A stretch of DNA of 33,165 nt from Chloroflexota bacterium (GCA_009841405.1 VXLV01000028.1:1-33165), one strand, 5' to 3'; positions 19,002 through 27,840 are shown, numbered from the stretch's first letter. Notes: a model not told the origin generated them from the letters alone. Program-made: numbers and translations.

Positions 19002-20876
19002 TTAGTCGGCAACCGCCGGTTTAGCTTTGACGCCGGCTCTAATCTCATGCGTTACCAGCTTCGACGGGATAAAGCCCTGCGGCCGCTTGATCATCATGAT
19101 TACCAGGAGCGCGCCATACATCAGGAAGCGGAAGTCTGAGAATTCTCGCAGCAGCTCGGGCAAGCCGATCAGCACGACCGCGCCGACCACGATGCCGGGA
19201 TTGCTGGCGATGCCGCCGACGATGATCAAGCTCAAAACGTTGATCGAAATGAAGACGGTGAAGCTGTTGGGGAAGACGGTGCCGACCTTGGCCGCGAAGA
19301 TGGCGCCGGCGACGCCGCCGGTCGCCGCGCTCAGCGTAAAGGCCAGGAGCTTGGCGCGCGCCGTGTCGATGCCCATGGCGGTGGCCACGTCCTCGTCTTC
19401 GCGGATCGCCATCCATTGCCGGCCAGTGCGAGAGTTGTTCAGCCTTATCGAAACGAAGAGCGTCACCAGGCTCGCCGCCAGCACAATATAATAGAGTTGC
19501 TCCGGATTCTTAAGCTCGATGCCGAGGAAAATCGGTTTCGGGATGGCCTGCACGCCCTGCGCGCCGCCGATTAGCGGCTTGAGCCAGTCGGAGATGGCGA
19601 GCTTGCCGATGATCTCGCCGAAGCCGAGCGTCGCGATCGCCAGGTAGTCGCCGCGCATTCGCAGCACGGGCACGGCAAAGATGAAGCCGGCGCACATGGC
19701 CGCCAGCAGGGCGAGCGGAATCACCATCCAGAAAGTGAAGACGCCGTCCAGCCGGCCCAGGGGGCCGATAGACGTCAGCACCGCCAGGATATAGGCGCCG
19801 ACGGCATAATTGGTGACGTAGCCCAGGTCGAGCAAGCCCGCCAGGCCGATGGCGATATTCAAGCCCAGCCCCATCAGCACGAAGATGCCGATTGTAACGG
19901 CGACATCGCTGAGCGTACGCCCGATCAACCAGGGCAGCATCAGCAGCAGCCCGGCGAATATCAGCATGCCCACGCCATTCACCGCGCGCCGTCGAGACGG
20001 TTCGAGATTCGTGAACCCGTAGCGCGCTTGCTGGCCGAACATCGCCCAGAGGTAGCCCGCCACGGTGCTGACGACGAATAGCAGCAGCGCCGGATTCTGG
20101 CGCAAGGTGTCGCGCCTGAAAATCTGTTTCAAGGTATCGCGATCGACATTTTCCTGGAGAATGAGGCGGACGGTTTCGCCAAAAGCGCCGACCAGGAGCG
20201 TGACGCCCAGCCCGTAAAGCAGCGCTTTGCGCGGGACCGGCGGGATGTTATACACAATCCCGCCCGCCGCGCCTGCCCCAGCCGAAACCAGCAGCAAGGC
20301 GAAAATACCAGTCATCAGTTCGTTGCGATTGTCAAAGGTGACGACATCAACCCAGTCGCGACTGATATTCGGCAACACCGAGCGCAGATCGCCCTTGATC
20401 TCAAAAATCAGCGCGAAAGAAAATGTGACGATGCCGATAAGGACGACGATTGCCAGCCAGCTGCCGATGATTAGTCGCTGGTCGCTGCCGCTCTTGTGCA
20501 ATCTACGGGCGTAAACTGTCGCGACGACAAAAGGAATGAGCTTTAGCGTCAAGTCCAGCAGGAATCGAAATTCATCGGAATTGAACAGCAACAGGATTAC
20601 CGTGGGCATGGCGGTGATCAGGCCGACGATTATGCCGCCGCCGAGCATGGCTTGGGCGCCGACGCCCTGGGCGTCGAGACGCGTGGCGCCCAGATAAGCG
20701 GCCACGAATGGCGCCAGCATAAGCAAGAGCTGGCCCAGGCTGATGAAGCGGTCGACGACTTCACGTTCATGAAAAGCGGCGATCATGCCGACCGCGCCGG
20801 TGAAGAGAATGAAGGCGCCGGCAAGCAAGCCCAGGCTCAGGACCGTTCGCGACGTTTCGGATCTCAGCATCTTCAT
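19002..20876 (-). CDS. livM: Branched-chain amino acid-type ABC transporter permease LivM, with long N-terminal extension
   Basis: This is a permease subunit of the importer. The LivM core occupies about residues 300-610 of 624. It shows LMGLGLNIAIGLAGLLDLGY, AVGAYILAVL, LRMRGDYLAIATLGFGEI (about 406-423), then the AIREDEDVATAMGI cytoplasmic loop that contacts an ATPase. The first 300 residues are extra: several hydrophobic helices separated by polar loops (one near FEIKGDLRSVLPNISRDW), about doubling the usual length. There is no sign of a frameshift or second start, and AGGAGGG stands five bases before the ATG at 20876. An ATG two codons later is also possible. It lies nine bases after livH. 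The function of the extension is unknown. Confidence 0.93.
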   Translation of the reverse strand: MKMLRSETSRTVLSLGLLAGAFILFTGAVGMIAAFHEREVVDRFISLGQLLLMLAPFVAAYLGATRLDAQGVGAQAMLGGGIIVGLITAMPTVILLLFNSDEFRFLLDLTLKLIPFVVATVYARRLHKSGSDQRLIIGSWLAIVVLIGIVTFSFALIFEIKGDLRSVLPNISRDWVDVVTFDNRNELMTGIFALLLVSAGAGAAGGIVYNIPPVPRKALLYGLGVTLLVGAFGETVRLILQENVDRDTLKQIFRRDTLRQNPALLLFVVSTVAGYLWAMFGQQARYGFTNLEPSRRRAVNGVGMLIFAGLLLMLPWLIGRTLSDVAVTIGIFVLMGLGLNIAIGLAGLLDLGYVTNYAVGAYILAVLTSIGPLGRLDGVFTFWMVIPLALLAAMCAGFIFAVPVLRMRGDYLAIATLGFGEIIGKLAISDWLKPLIGGAQGVQAIPKPIFLGIELKNPEQLYYIVLAASLVTLFVSIRLNNSRTGRQWMAIREDEDVATAMGIDTARAKLLAFTLSAATGGVAGAIFAAKVGTVFPNSFTVFISINVLSLIIVGGIASNPGIVVGAVVLIGLPELLREFSDFRFLMYGALLVIMMIKRPQGFIPSKLVTHEIRAGVKAKPAVAD

Positions 20877-20885
20877 GACGCCCTC

Positions 20886-21950
20886 CTACGCCTTGGTCTC
20901 GGACAGGCGTTCGCCGAGGATGCCCTGCGGGCGGAAGATCAGCACGAGCACCAGCATGGTGAAGGCGATGACGTCTTTCAGTTGGTTCGCGCCCGGGATG
21001 CCCAGGCCGGCAAGCACCAGGTTCGGGCCGATCGCTTCAATGACGCCGAGAAACAAGCCGCCGAGCATGGCGCCGGGTATGTTGCCGATGCCGCCAAGAA
21101 CCGCGGCCGTGAAGGCTTTGATGCCGGGGATGAAGCCCATATAAAAGTTGACGCCCTGCGGCCGAAACAAGCCGTTAATGACACCTGCGGAACCGGCCAG
21201 AAAGCCGCCGACGCCGAAGGTGAACATGATCACCCAGTCGATGTCGATGCCCATCAGGCGCGCGACTTCCTTGTTCTCCGAAACGGCGCGCATTGCTTTG
21301 CCGATGCGCGTGCGCTCGACCAGCCAATACAGGCAAAGCATCAAGACGAGCGCCGCGCAGAACACGAAGACCTGCACCACCGGGATGCTGATGCCGCCGA
21401 TTACGATAGCGCCTTGCAGCGCGTTGACGCCCGGATAAGCTTTGAAGCCGGAGCCATACAAGCCGCGGAAAGTGTATTGCAGAAAGAAGGACGCGCCGAT
21501 CGCCGTAATCAGCGGGACCAGACGTGGGCTGCCCCGCAGCGGGCGATAGGCGATGCGCTCAAGCAAGATCGCCACGCTCATCGACACCAGGCCGGCGAAT
21601 GCAATCATCAGCAGGATCGCCAGCAATGGCTGGGCGTTAAGGAAGCCAGTGCGATTGAGAGCCTCGGCGAGGAATACGGTGGAAAATGCGCCGGCCATAA
21701 AGACTTCGCCGTGGGCGAAATTGATCATGAGCAAGATGCCATAAACGAGGGTGTATCCGAGCGCGATCAAGGCGTAGATGCTGCCCTGCGACAGCCCGGC
21801 GGCAAATAGGTTGACCCACTGCGCGAAGCTGATCCGCCCCGACGACAGCGTGTTCCAGGCGCCGATGACGACGCCCAAAACAATGATGACGCGCAGGACG
21901 TCAATTGTGAAGTCGACCCAGGAAAAGTCGTCAGTATTCCATTTGAACAT
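20886..21950 (-). CDS. livH: Branched-chain amino acid-type ABC transporter permease LivH
   Basis: This is the other permease subunit. The 354-residue product has the LivH signatures GLSQGSIYALIALGYTLVYGILLMINFAHG (about 55-84 in the longer frame), LERIAYRPLRG, MRAVSENKEVARLMGID (the ATPase-contacting loop) and FTAAVLGGIGNIPGAMLGGLFLG. An N-terminal segment of about 45 residues precedes the family core. I start at the ATG at 21950 with AGAGG eight bases upstream; a TTG at 21968 would add six residues but has no ribosome site. It follows the first binding-protein gene by about 70 bases and precedes livM by nine. Confidence 0.94.
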   Translation of the reverse strand: MFKWNTDDFSWVDFTIDVLRVIIVLGVVIGAWNTLSSGRISFAQWVNLFAAGLSQGSIYALIALGYTLVYGILLMINFAHGEVFMAGAFSTVFLAEALNRTGFLNAQPLLAILLMIAFAGLVSMSVAILLERIAYRPLRGSPRLVPLITAIGASFFLQYTFRGLYGSGFKAYPGVNALQGAIVIGGISIPVVQVFVFCAALVLMLCLYWLVERTRIGKAMRAVSENKEVARLMGIDIDWVIMFTFGVGGFLAGSAGVINGLFRPQGVNFYMGFIPGIKAFTAAVLGGIGNIPGAMLGGLFLGVIEAIGPNLVLAGLGIPGANQLKDVIAFTMLVLVLIFRPQGILGERLSETKA

Positions 21951-22021
21951 AGGCTGCGCCTCTGTCAATTAACGGCGAATTATCCTTGTGGCGCCAGCGA
22001 GCCAGCGGCCAGGCGCCCACC

Positions 22022-23287
22022 TTACGGGGCGGATTCCGCCGCGAAATTCCAGGCGATAGGCGGCGGCCAGTTATCATCATATACTTCCGCCTCGGTGATG
22101 ACAAACATTGCCAATGCCGTGCCGGTCGCGCAATCGCCGGCAAATGGCGACTCGTCCTGGCAAGTCAGATCGCCGGTCAACCCGGGGTAGTCCTCTGTCG
22201 CGGCCAGCGCGTCGCGGATGGCGCTGCGGCCAATCAGCAGCGTCCCGTCATCGGCTTCGACCGCAGCGGCGGCCACAGCTTCGAGCAGGATATTGGTTGC
22301 GTCATACGCATGCGCGTGATAACCGCTTGGCGGCGTGCCGCCAATCTCGTCATCCCAGGCGGCTAGCAGCGCATCATAGGCCGCGCCGCTCACTTTGGGA
22401 CCCGAGACATAGACGCCGATCGCCGCCTCGCCCGTGTTTTCGGGGAATCCGGCTACGAAAGCCGCCCCGCCGCCGATGATGTCGACAGCTTCCAGGCCCG
22501 CGATATGTTGCATTTGCGCGGCAAAAAAGTTGACCTCCGGTTCAAACAGGGGCAGATAAATGACATCGGGTTGGCTGACCGCGATCTCCGTCAGAATCGA
22601 GGCCATATCGGTGTCGCCCTTGTTGACGGCGCCTTCAAATACGACATTGCCGCCAAGCTCCGCGAAGGTGTCCGCCACCACCCGCGCCAGCCCCTCGGTG
22701 TAAGGATCGCCGTCATGCACGGTTGCGATGGCCGCCGCGTCAAGGATGTTCATGGCGAATTCGGCATTGCGCATACCTTCCATCAAGCCGTTGTGACTGG
22801 TGCGGAAGTAACCGGGCATGTGCGACCCGCCGGCTTCGATATTGTCATTGGTCAAACTCGGCGATGTATTTGACGGCGCGATCATGACCATGCCGGCGGC
22901 GCTGATAATAGGTATGGCGCCTTGGGCCGCGCTAGAGCAATTGGTGCCGATCACGCCGACGATCGATTCGTCTGCCGACAGTCGCTGCGCGGCAGCCTGG
23001 CCGCCTTCCGCCGTGCACAAGCTGTCTTCAACTACCAGCTCGAGGTCGCGGCCGAGCATCTCTTCATCGCGATCCAGGATGGCCAGCTCCACGCCGCCAA
23101 GAGAATCCTCGCCCAAATACGAGACAGCGCCGGATACTACCAACATAGCGCCGACAACGATTGGGTCGTCCGGCCCTACTTCGACGCAGCCCAGCGGGTC
23201 ATCGCACACGGATTGAGCCGCGGCTTGCGGCAGAATAAGCGAAAACAAGCTTAGCGCAGTGACTACATGGAGGAACTTGCTGAGCAT
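22022..23287 (-). CDS. livK: Branched-chain amino acid-type ABC transporter substrate-binding protein (copy 1)
   Basis: This is an extracytoplasmic ligand-binding protein of the LivK/type 1 periplasmic fold. The 421-residue product starts with a signal peptide (MLSKFLHVVTALSLFSLILP, then QAAAQ). The mature part shows PIVVGAMLVVSGAVSYLG, EDSLCTAEGGQAAAQRL, VIGTNCSSAAQGAIPI, HDGDPYTEGLARVVADTF and KGDTDMASILTEIA. It closely parallels the neighbouring copy. The ATG at 23287 is chosen because the signal peptide begins there; the frame is open a further 22 codons. A cysteine-flanked insert (LTCQDESPFAGDCATGTAL) near the C-terminus occurs in both copies. The ligand may not be a branched-chain amino acid, since the family also binds amides, urea and aromatic acids. 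Confidence 0.92.
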   Translation of the reverse strand: MLSKFLHVVTALSLFSLILPQAAAQSVCDDPLGCVEVGPDDPIVVGAMLVVSGAVSYLGEDSLGGVELAILDRDEEMLGRDLELVVEDSLCTAEGGQAAAQRLSADESIVGVIGTNCSSAAQGAIPIISAAGMVMIAPSNTSPSLTNDNIEAGGSHMPGYFRTSHNGLMEGMRNAEFAMNILDAAAIATVHDGDPYTEGLARVVADTFAELGGNVVFEGAVNKGDTDMASILTEIAVSQPDVIYLPLFEPEVNFFAAQMQHIAGLEAVDIIGGGAAFVAGFPENTGEAAIGVYVSGPKVSGAAYDALLAAWDDEIGGTPPSGYHAHAYDATNILLEAVAAAAVEADDGTLLIGRSAIRDALAATEDYPGLTGDLTCQDESPFAGDCATGTALAMFVITEAEVYDDNWPPPIAWNFAAESAP

Positions 23288-23364
23288 AATGATGGCTTTC
23301 GTGAATGATGGACAAGTAAACTCGGCAGAAGCGATTGAGGGCTCGCGCCCCAACGCAAGCCAAA

Positions 23365-23397
23365 GGCGAGCCAGAGACTGCTGCGCTCTGGCTCGCC
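23365..23397 (-). terminator. Strong hairpin between the two binding-protein genes
   Basis: A perfect 12-base-pair inverted repeat (GGCGAGCCAGAG / CTCTGGCTCGCC) with a nine-base loop lies 34 bases after the stop of the upstream binding-protein gene. On the minus strand it is followed by TTTGGC, only a short T run, so it may act as a leaky terminator or as an mRNA-protecting hairpin. Such structures after a binding-protein gene commonly raise its amount relative to the permease genes. Confidence 0.65.
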
Positions 23398-23431
23398 CTG
23401 ATGTTACACTATGGCTGACAAATGGCGGTGG

Positions 23432-24709
23432 CTAGCCGTCATTCATCATGGACATCGACAGATCCCAGACGATTGGCGGCGGCCATTCGCCGTCGTTGAC
23501 TTGCGGCTCGGTAATCTCGAATACCGCAAGCGCGGTGCCAGTGGCGCAGTCGCCCGCGTAGGGGGACTCGTCCTGGCAAGTCAGCGAGCCGGTCAAGCCG
23601 TCGTAATTCTCAACGGCCGAGATGGCGTCGCGAAGCGCCTGGCGGCCAATCAGAACCGTGCCGTCATCAAGTTCTTCGGCGACGGCTTCGACCGCGTCCA
23701 TCAAGATGTTAGCGGCGTCGTAGGCGTGCGCGTGGAAGCCGCTGGGGGGCGCGTCCGTGCCGCCGGGCTGTTCTTCAGCCCACAAATCCAGGAAGGCGCT
23801 GTACGCGTCGCCGGAAACGTGCGGACCGGTCATGACGACGCCGACCGCGGCCGCGCCGGTGTTCTGGGCGAAGGTCGCCGAGAAGCTGCCGTCAGCGGTC
23901 ATCATTACGGCATCTTCCAGGCCGGGCGTATTCGCCGCCTGCGAGACGAGGAATTCGGACTCCGGCACGAAGACTGGCAAGTAAACGACATCAGGCGCGC
24001 TGGCGGCGATTTCCGTCAAGATTGCGCTCATGTCGGTGTCGCCCTTGCTGACCGCGCCCTGGAAGACCACGTCGCCGTTCAAGCCGGCGAATGTGTTGGC
24101 CATGACAACTGCCAGACCTTCGGTGTAGGGATCGCCGTCATGAATGGTGGCGACGGCGCCGGCTTTCAGCACTTCTACAGCGTAGCGCGCGCCCATGGCG
24201 CCCTGGAACAAGTCGTTGTGGGCGGTTCGGAAATAGCCAGGCAGATAAGTGCCGCCGGCCTCGGTGTCGTCGTTCGTCAAGCTCGGCGATGTATTCGAAG
24301 ACGAAATCATGACCATGCCCGCTTCGCTGATGATTGGCATCGCGCCTTGCGCGGCGCCGGAGCAGGTAGTGCCGATGGCGCCTACGATGGTCTCGTCCGC
24401 GGCAACACGCTGCGCCGCCGCTTGGCCGCCCTCAGCCGAACACAAGCTGTCTTCGACCACCAGAGTGATTTCGCGACCCAGCAACATCCCGTCGCGACCG
24501 CTGATCGCCAACTCAATACCACCCAGCGAATCTTCGCCGTAGAATGAAGTCGCGCCGGATACCGAAAGCATCGCGCCGATCACAACCGGATCATCCGACG
24601 CGATCTCGACGCAGCCCAATGCGTCCATGCAGCCGTCTTGCGCGAACGCGGGCATGGCAAATGCAACGAGCAGGCCCAATAAGGTGAACAAAAGGTATAT
24701 GCGTTTCAT
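23432..24709 (-). CDS. livK: Branched-chain amino acid-type ABC transporter substrate-binding protein (copy 2)
   Basis: This is the first gene of the importer operon. The 425-residue product has a signal peptide (MKRIYLLFTLLGLLVAFAMP, then AFAQ) and the same landmarks as copy 1: VVIGAMLSVSGATSFYG, EDSLCSAEGGQAAAQRV, GTTCSGAAQGAMPI, HDGDPYTEGLAVV, KGDTDMSAILTEIA and the Cys-flanked LTCQDESPYAGDCATGTAL. The ATG at 24709 has AAGGAGA nine bases upstream. A well-spaced promoter lies about 55-85 bases upstream. The two copies are full length and intact. The divergence is greatest in the middle third, where ligand contacts are expected, so they may serve different ligands with one membrane complex. 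Confidence 0.93.
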   Translation of the reverse strand: MKRIYLLFTLLGLLVAFAMPAFAQDGCMDALGCVEIASDDPVVIGAMLSVSGATSFYGEDSLGGIELAISGRDGMLLGREITLVVEDSLCSAEGGQAAAQRVAADETIVGAIGTTCSGAAQGAMPIISEAGMVMISSSNTSPSLTNDDTEAGGTYLPGYFRTAHNDLFQGAMGARYAVEVLKAGAVATIHDGDPYTEGLAVVMANTFAGLNGDVVFQGAVSKGDTDMSAILTEIAASAPDVVYLPVFVPESEFLVSQAANTPGLEDAVMMTADGSFSATFAQNTGAAAVGVVMTGPHVSGDAYSAFLDLWAEEQPGGTDAPPSGFHAHAYDAANILMDAVEAVAEELDDGTVLIGRQALRDAISAVENYDGLTGSLTCQDESPYAGDCATGTALAVFEITEPQVNDGEWPPPIVWDLSMSMMNDG

Positions 24710-24764
24710 GGCAACTTGTCTCCTTAACCGTGAACGAAGTCGGAAATGTTACGCTTCATAGACA

Positions 24765-24793
24765 ATTATACTAAAGGAATTGTGGTCTGTGAA
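24765..24793 (-). promoter_or_regulatory. Sigma-70-type promoter of the liv operon
   Basis: On the minus strand TTCACA (24793-24788) and TATAAT (24770-24765) are separated by 17 bases, the ideal spacing. The predicted start site is near 24758, which gives a leader of about 50 bases before the first binding-protein gene. It is the best-formed promoter in the window. Confidence 0.75.
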
Positions 24794-24826
24794 ATGTTTT
24801 TTGGTTCGCAAATGGACGCGATGCTG

Positions 24827-24832
24827 TACAAT
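24827..24832 (+). promoter_or_regulatory. Candidate -10 box for the glycosyltransferase gene
   Basis: TACAAT lies 30 bases upstream of the ATG at 24862. TTGGTT at 24801-24806 could serve as a -35 but with a long 20-base spacer, so this is a weak call. It is divergent from the liv promoter. Confidence 0.4.
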
Positions 24833-24861
24833 CCCGCGACGGTTAAAGATGGCAAAACCTT

Positions 24862-26049
24862 ATGAAGCTGCTTATCGTCGTTTCGTCGCTTGATTTGAAA
24901 GCGCCCTTCAGCGCCACGCCCGCTTGGTGGCAGCTCATGAAGGCGCTCTATGAATTGGGCGTCGACCTTGTCGCTGCGCCATACCAAGGCCCGGCGGTAG
25001 AGAGCCTGTGGTGGCGCGCAATGCCGAATCCGGCGCGCTGGCAGGGGGAGGCCTTCGGCGCCCTGCGCGATTTTGCCCGGTCGCTTGTGCCGCGCCGCGC
25101 CGCTGACAGCGCGGGAGTCGCAGCGGATGATACACGCTCCGACCGCGCCGTCCGAGCGACTGCGCGGGCATTGATCGCTCCGATTTGGCGGCGTCATCTC
25201 GAGCGGATCCTGACGCGCGAGCGGGACTTTGACGCGCTTCTCTTCTTGACGGTTCCGCTCAATCACCTCACAGGCGTTCCCAGCTATCTGTCGGATAAGT
25301 TCGACCTGCCTGTCTTCTACCTGGATGGCGATGTGCCGGCCAGCCTTCCAAATATGAAAGGTTTTGCCTCCGGTTTTCGCATCTACCAGGGCGCTGACTT
25401 ATCCGAGTACACGGCCTTCATCAGCAATAGCAGCGGCGGTGAATTCATGTTGCGCGACCTCGGCGCCAGGCAGGCCCACACACTTTGGTACGGCGCCGAC
25501 CCGGATGTGTTTTGCCCGGTCTCGACACCGGCGCAAGATCTGGATGTCTTCTTTTACGGGCACGGGCGGGAGTACCGCGCTGAATGGATCGACAGCATGA
25601 TTGCCGCGCCCTCGCGTGAAATGCCTGAGGCGCAGTTCGCCGCGCGCGGGCTAAACCTGGGCGACATCGGCGCTGCGATACAGCTGCCCTATCTCAGCTT
25701 CAGCAAGCTGCGCGAATACGTCTGTCGCAGCAAGCTCAACCTGTGTATCACGCGCGGCGCGCACGCCAGCGTCTACGCTTCGTCATCGTCGCGGCCATTT
25801 GAACTGGCGGCCATGGGCGCCTGCATCGTGGCCAATCCCTATAAAGGCTTCGCCGAATGGTTCGAGCCGGGCAAAGAAGCAGTCGTCGTGCACTCCGCCG
25901 ACGAAGCTGTCGACCGCTATCGATACTTGCTCGCCAACGACAACGAGCGCGCCGCCATCGGCCGGGCGGCCCGTGAACGCGTCTTGAAGCAGCATACCTT
26001 CAGCCATCGCGCCCGCGAATTGATAGACATTATCGAGTCCTACATTTGA
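24862..26049 (+). CDS. Glycosyltransferase, CgeB-like
   Basis: The 395-residue product resembles GT-B glycosyltransferases of the CgeB type. The N-terminal half starts with MKLLIVVSSLDLK and includes FDALLFLTVPLNHL and LPVFYLDGDVP. The C-terminal half has LDVFFYGHGREYRAEWI, then LREYVCRSKLNLCITRG and the sugar-nucleotide-binding SSRPFELAAMGACIVANPY followed by EWFEPGKEAVVVHSADEAV. The usual C-terminal helix HTFSHRARELIDII closes it. No signal peptide is present, so it acts in the cytoplasm. The ribosome site is poor. The start at 24862 is supported by the natural beta-strand beginning. The acceptor and sugar are unknown, and the neighbours do not form a sugar cluster. Confidence 0.85.
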   Translation: MKLLIVVSSLDLKAPFSATPAWWQLMKALYELGVDLVAAPYQGPAVESLWWRAMPNPARWQGEAFGALRDFARSLVPRRAADSAGVAADDTRSDRAVRATARALIAPIWRRHLERILTRERDFDALLFLTVPLNHLTGVPSYLSDKFDLPVFYLDGDVPASLPNMKGFASGFRIYQGADLSEYTAFISNSSGGEFMLRDLGARQAHTLWYGADPDVFCPVSTPAQDLDVFFYGHGREYRAEWIDSMIAAPSREMPEAQFAARGLNLGDIGAAIQLPYLSFSKLREYVCRSKLNLCITRGAHASVYASSSSRPFELAAMGACIVANPYKGFAEWFEPGKEAVVVHSADEAVDRYRYLLANDNERAAIGRAARERVLKQHTFSHRARELIDIIESYI

Positions 26050-26110
26050 CCCTTGCGCAATTTCTGCTTTGATTACCGAATAGAAAATATGTTCGCAAGG
26101 AGGCTGAGAG

Positions 26111-26941
26111 ATGGCAATTGACCTGGCAAAGGCGCGCGACTTTATCTACCGGCAAGGCACGCTTTTCGAGCGGGCGCTTTTCGCCTGGCTTTTCGATGAG
26201 GGCAGCCTGGAGCGCGTGCATCATATTATCCTCTGCTACAAGAATCCCGACGCTGGTTTCGGCCATGGTATGGAGCACGATCTCAAGGCGCCGGACTCCA
26301 ATCCCTTGGCGCTGGAATATCTTCTCGGCGTGATGAAGCACACGGAAATGCCGGCCGGCGCCCTGCTCAATGGCACTGCGGACTGGGTCGAAGGCCAGAT
26401 GAAGGCCGACGGCAGCCTGCGCAATCCGCCGCAGACGCGGGACTATCCGCTCGCGCCCTGGTGGCAGGAGGCGGGCGGCCAGACCCTGCCCGATTCTATC
26501 GTCGGCAATCTCATCCGTTTTGACCGCGCCACGCCCTCGCTGGTTGAGAAAACCAAGCGCTGGGCGCTGGCAAACCACTCGCCGGAATCAATTATGGCGA
26601 ACGAGTGGCTCTTCATGGCTTATCATGCCTTCGACTTTTTCTTCGCCATCGACGATCTGCCCGGGCTGGACGACTTGCGGGGGGCTACGATAGACAATAT
26701 CGTCGCTTGCGCACGGGCCGCGCCGGATAACCAGGTCGACTCGCTCTTCGTCTTCGCGCCTTATCCCGATTCGCTGATTGCTAAGGCCTTGCCCGCAGGT
26801 CTCTTGGACCGCTTTCTGGATCAGCTGGGGGCGCGGCAGCAAGAGGAGGGGCACTGGCGCGACCAGCATGATCTGCCGCAGTGGTTCCCCATGACCACCA
26901 TCAATGCGCTGCTGGCGCTGCGGCGCCACGGGCGACTTTAG
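26111..26941 (+). CDS. Alpha/alpha-toroid (terpenoid cyclase/prenyltransferase-like) protein of unknown function
   Basis: The 276-residue product begins MAIDLAKARDFIYRQG. It shows repeated hairpin-helix signatures of the alpha/alpha toroid fold: NPDAGFGHGMEHDL near 45-58, KADGSLRNPP near 97-106, ANEWLFMAYHAFDFF near 163-177 and EEGHWRDQHDLPQWFPMTTINALLALRRHG at the end (residues about 245-274). Short intact homologues of this kind are, as I recall, common in Gram-positive bacteria and Chloroflexota without known activity. The length is far below that of squalene-hopene cyclase, and no DxDD motif is present, so a true cyclase is unlikely. AAGGAGG lies seven bases before the ATG. It follows the glycosyltransferase by 61 bases on the same strand. 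Confidence 0.8.
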   Translation: MAIDLAKARDFIYRQGTLFERALFAWLFDEGSLERVHHIILCYKNPDAGFGHGMEHDLKAPDSNPLALEYLLGVMKHTEMPAGALLNGTADWVEGQMKADGSLRNPPQTRDYPLAPWWQEAGGQTLPDSIVGNLIRFDRATPSLVEKTKRWALANHSPESIMANEWLFMAYHAFDFFFAIDDLPGLDDLRGATIDNIVACARAAPDNQVDSLFVFAPYPDSLIAKALPAGLLDRFLDQLGARQQEEGHWRDQHDLPQWFPMTTINALLALRRHGRL

Positions 26942-26955
26942 ACCGGCGCGGGCTG

Positions 26956-26964
26956 TGCTATACT
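26956..26964 (+). promoter_or_regulatory. Extended -10 promoter ahead of the selenoprotein region
   Basis: TGC-TATACT has the TGn extension and five of six -10 bases. The -35 region is poor (TTTAGA at 26937-26942, 16-base spacer). The start site would be near 26971, about 36 bases before the TTG start of the next gene. It could drive the unknown gene and the AhpD-like selenoprotein gene behind it. Confidence 0.5.
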
Positions 26965-27006
26965 CCTGGCTCAGCAGCGGCGCGTCGGCGCAATGGAGGC
27001 GGCGCA

Positions 27007-27828
27007 TTGGCCATCGACTACATGATTGAACTCGACTGCGCGCCCAAACGCGCGCTCAGCGCAGCGGGCATCCGGGAGCGGCTGAAAGAACGGCAGCGCG
27101 CGCTCGAAGTCATCGCGTGGTTTCGCGCCGCCGGCGATGAGCGCCCGCCCGCGCAGATGGGATTCGAGTTCAGCCAAAGCAGGCCCGGCGATAGCGGCGA
27201 CAAGCAACTCATCGTTGTGCAAGACTTGCTCGATCACGCCGCCGCGCTGGATGAGCATGCCGCGCACTGCCGGGCTTGCCCGGCCAATCGCGCCGGCCAA
27301 GCTTATGGCTGCGCCGGGTTCATCCAGTACCCGATCACGGCGCTCGCCGAAACCTGGCTGCTGGAGCGGCTGCCGGTACCGGACGAACCACTGGTCTGGC
27401 TGCTCTTGCGCCAGGGCATCCAGAAGCTGGGCTACGATGGTTCCTCGGTCAAGGCGCTGCGCGAGACTGCTGCCGAATCCGCGGCTGACGGTTCCACATA
27501 TTTTGAATTGCCGGACGCGCCCCAGCGCTGGCTGGGCGAATTGCGCGTGTCTACCGATCAACTGCTGGAAATGATTTTCGGCGTTGGCGAGCGCATCATT
27601 CCCAACCACGCCGGCATCATCTTGCTCTTTGTCCATGCGATTGATCGCGATCTGGAAGCCGAAGCGATACAAGACATCTCGTCATCGGCGGCGTCGACGC
27701 GCGAGCGCTACGGTTTCCTTATGTCAGCGCCCACAGACGGCGACCAACGCATCGAGGAATTCGACGCTTTCTTCCACGCGCTTTACACGGCCTGGCAACT
27801 GAACGCGCCGCTTTTCGTCGATGCCTAG
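27007..27828 (+). CDS. Unknown protein with C-x2-C ... YGC cysteine motif
   Basis: I do not recognise the family. The 273-residue product is soluble, with a beta-strand start (AIDYMIELDCAPKRAL). A cysteine cluster near residues 87-103 (HCRACPANRAGQAYGCAGF) could bind a metal or undergo redox change. Next come a helical segment (ITALAETWLLERLPVPDEPL), then an acidic middle (DGSTYFELPDAPQRWLGELRV) and a long helical end. The TTG at 27007 is the start by position: GGAGG stands seven bases upstream, and the ATG at 27022 would be too far from it. An extended -10 promoter precedes it. It is followed after 12 bases by the AhpD-like selenoprotein gene, so the two are probably co-transcribed and may work in one redox process. 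Confidence 0.72.
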   Translation: MAIDYMIELDCAPKRALSAAGIRERLKERQRALEVIAWFRAAGDERPPAQMGFEFSQSRPGDSGDKQLIVVQDLLDHAAALDEHAAHCRACPANRAGQAYGCAGFIQYPITALAETWLLERLPVPDEPLVWLLLRQGIQKLGYDGSSVKALRETAAESAADGSTYFELPDAPQRWLGELRVSTDQLLEMIFGVGERIIPNHAGIILLFVHAIDRDLEAEAIQDISSSAASTRERYGFLMSAPTDGDQRIEEFDAFFHALYTAWQLNAPLFVDA

Positions 27829-27840
27829 GGGGACGCGAAT

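Noticed and set aside
20652..21809. Plus-strand frame of 385 codons opposite livM/livH
   Set aside because: Charged, low-complexity product of a kind expected when membrane-protein codons are read backwards.
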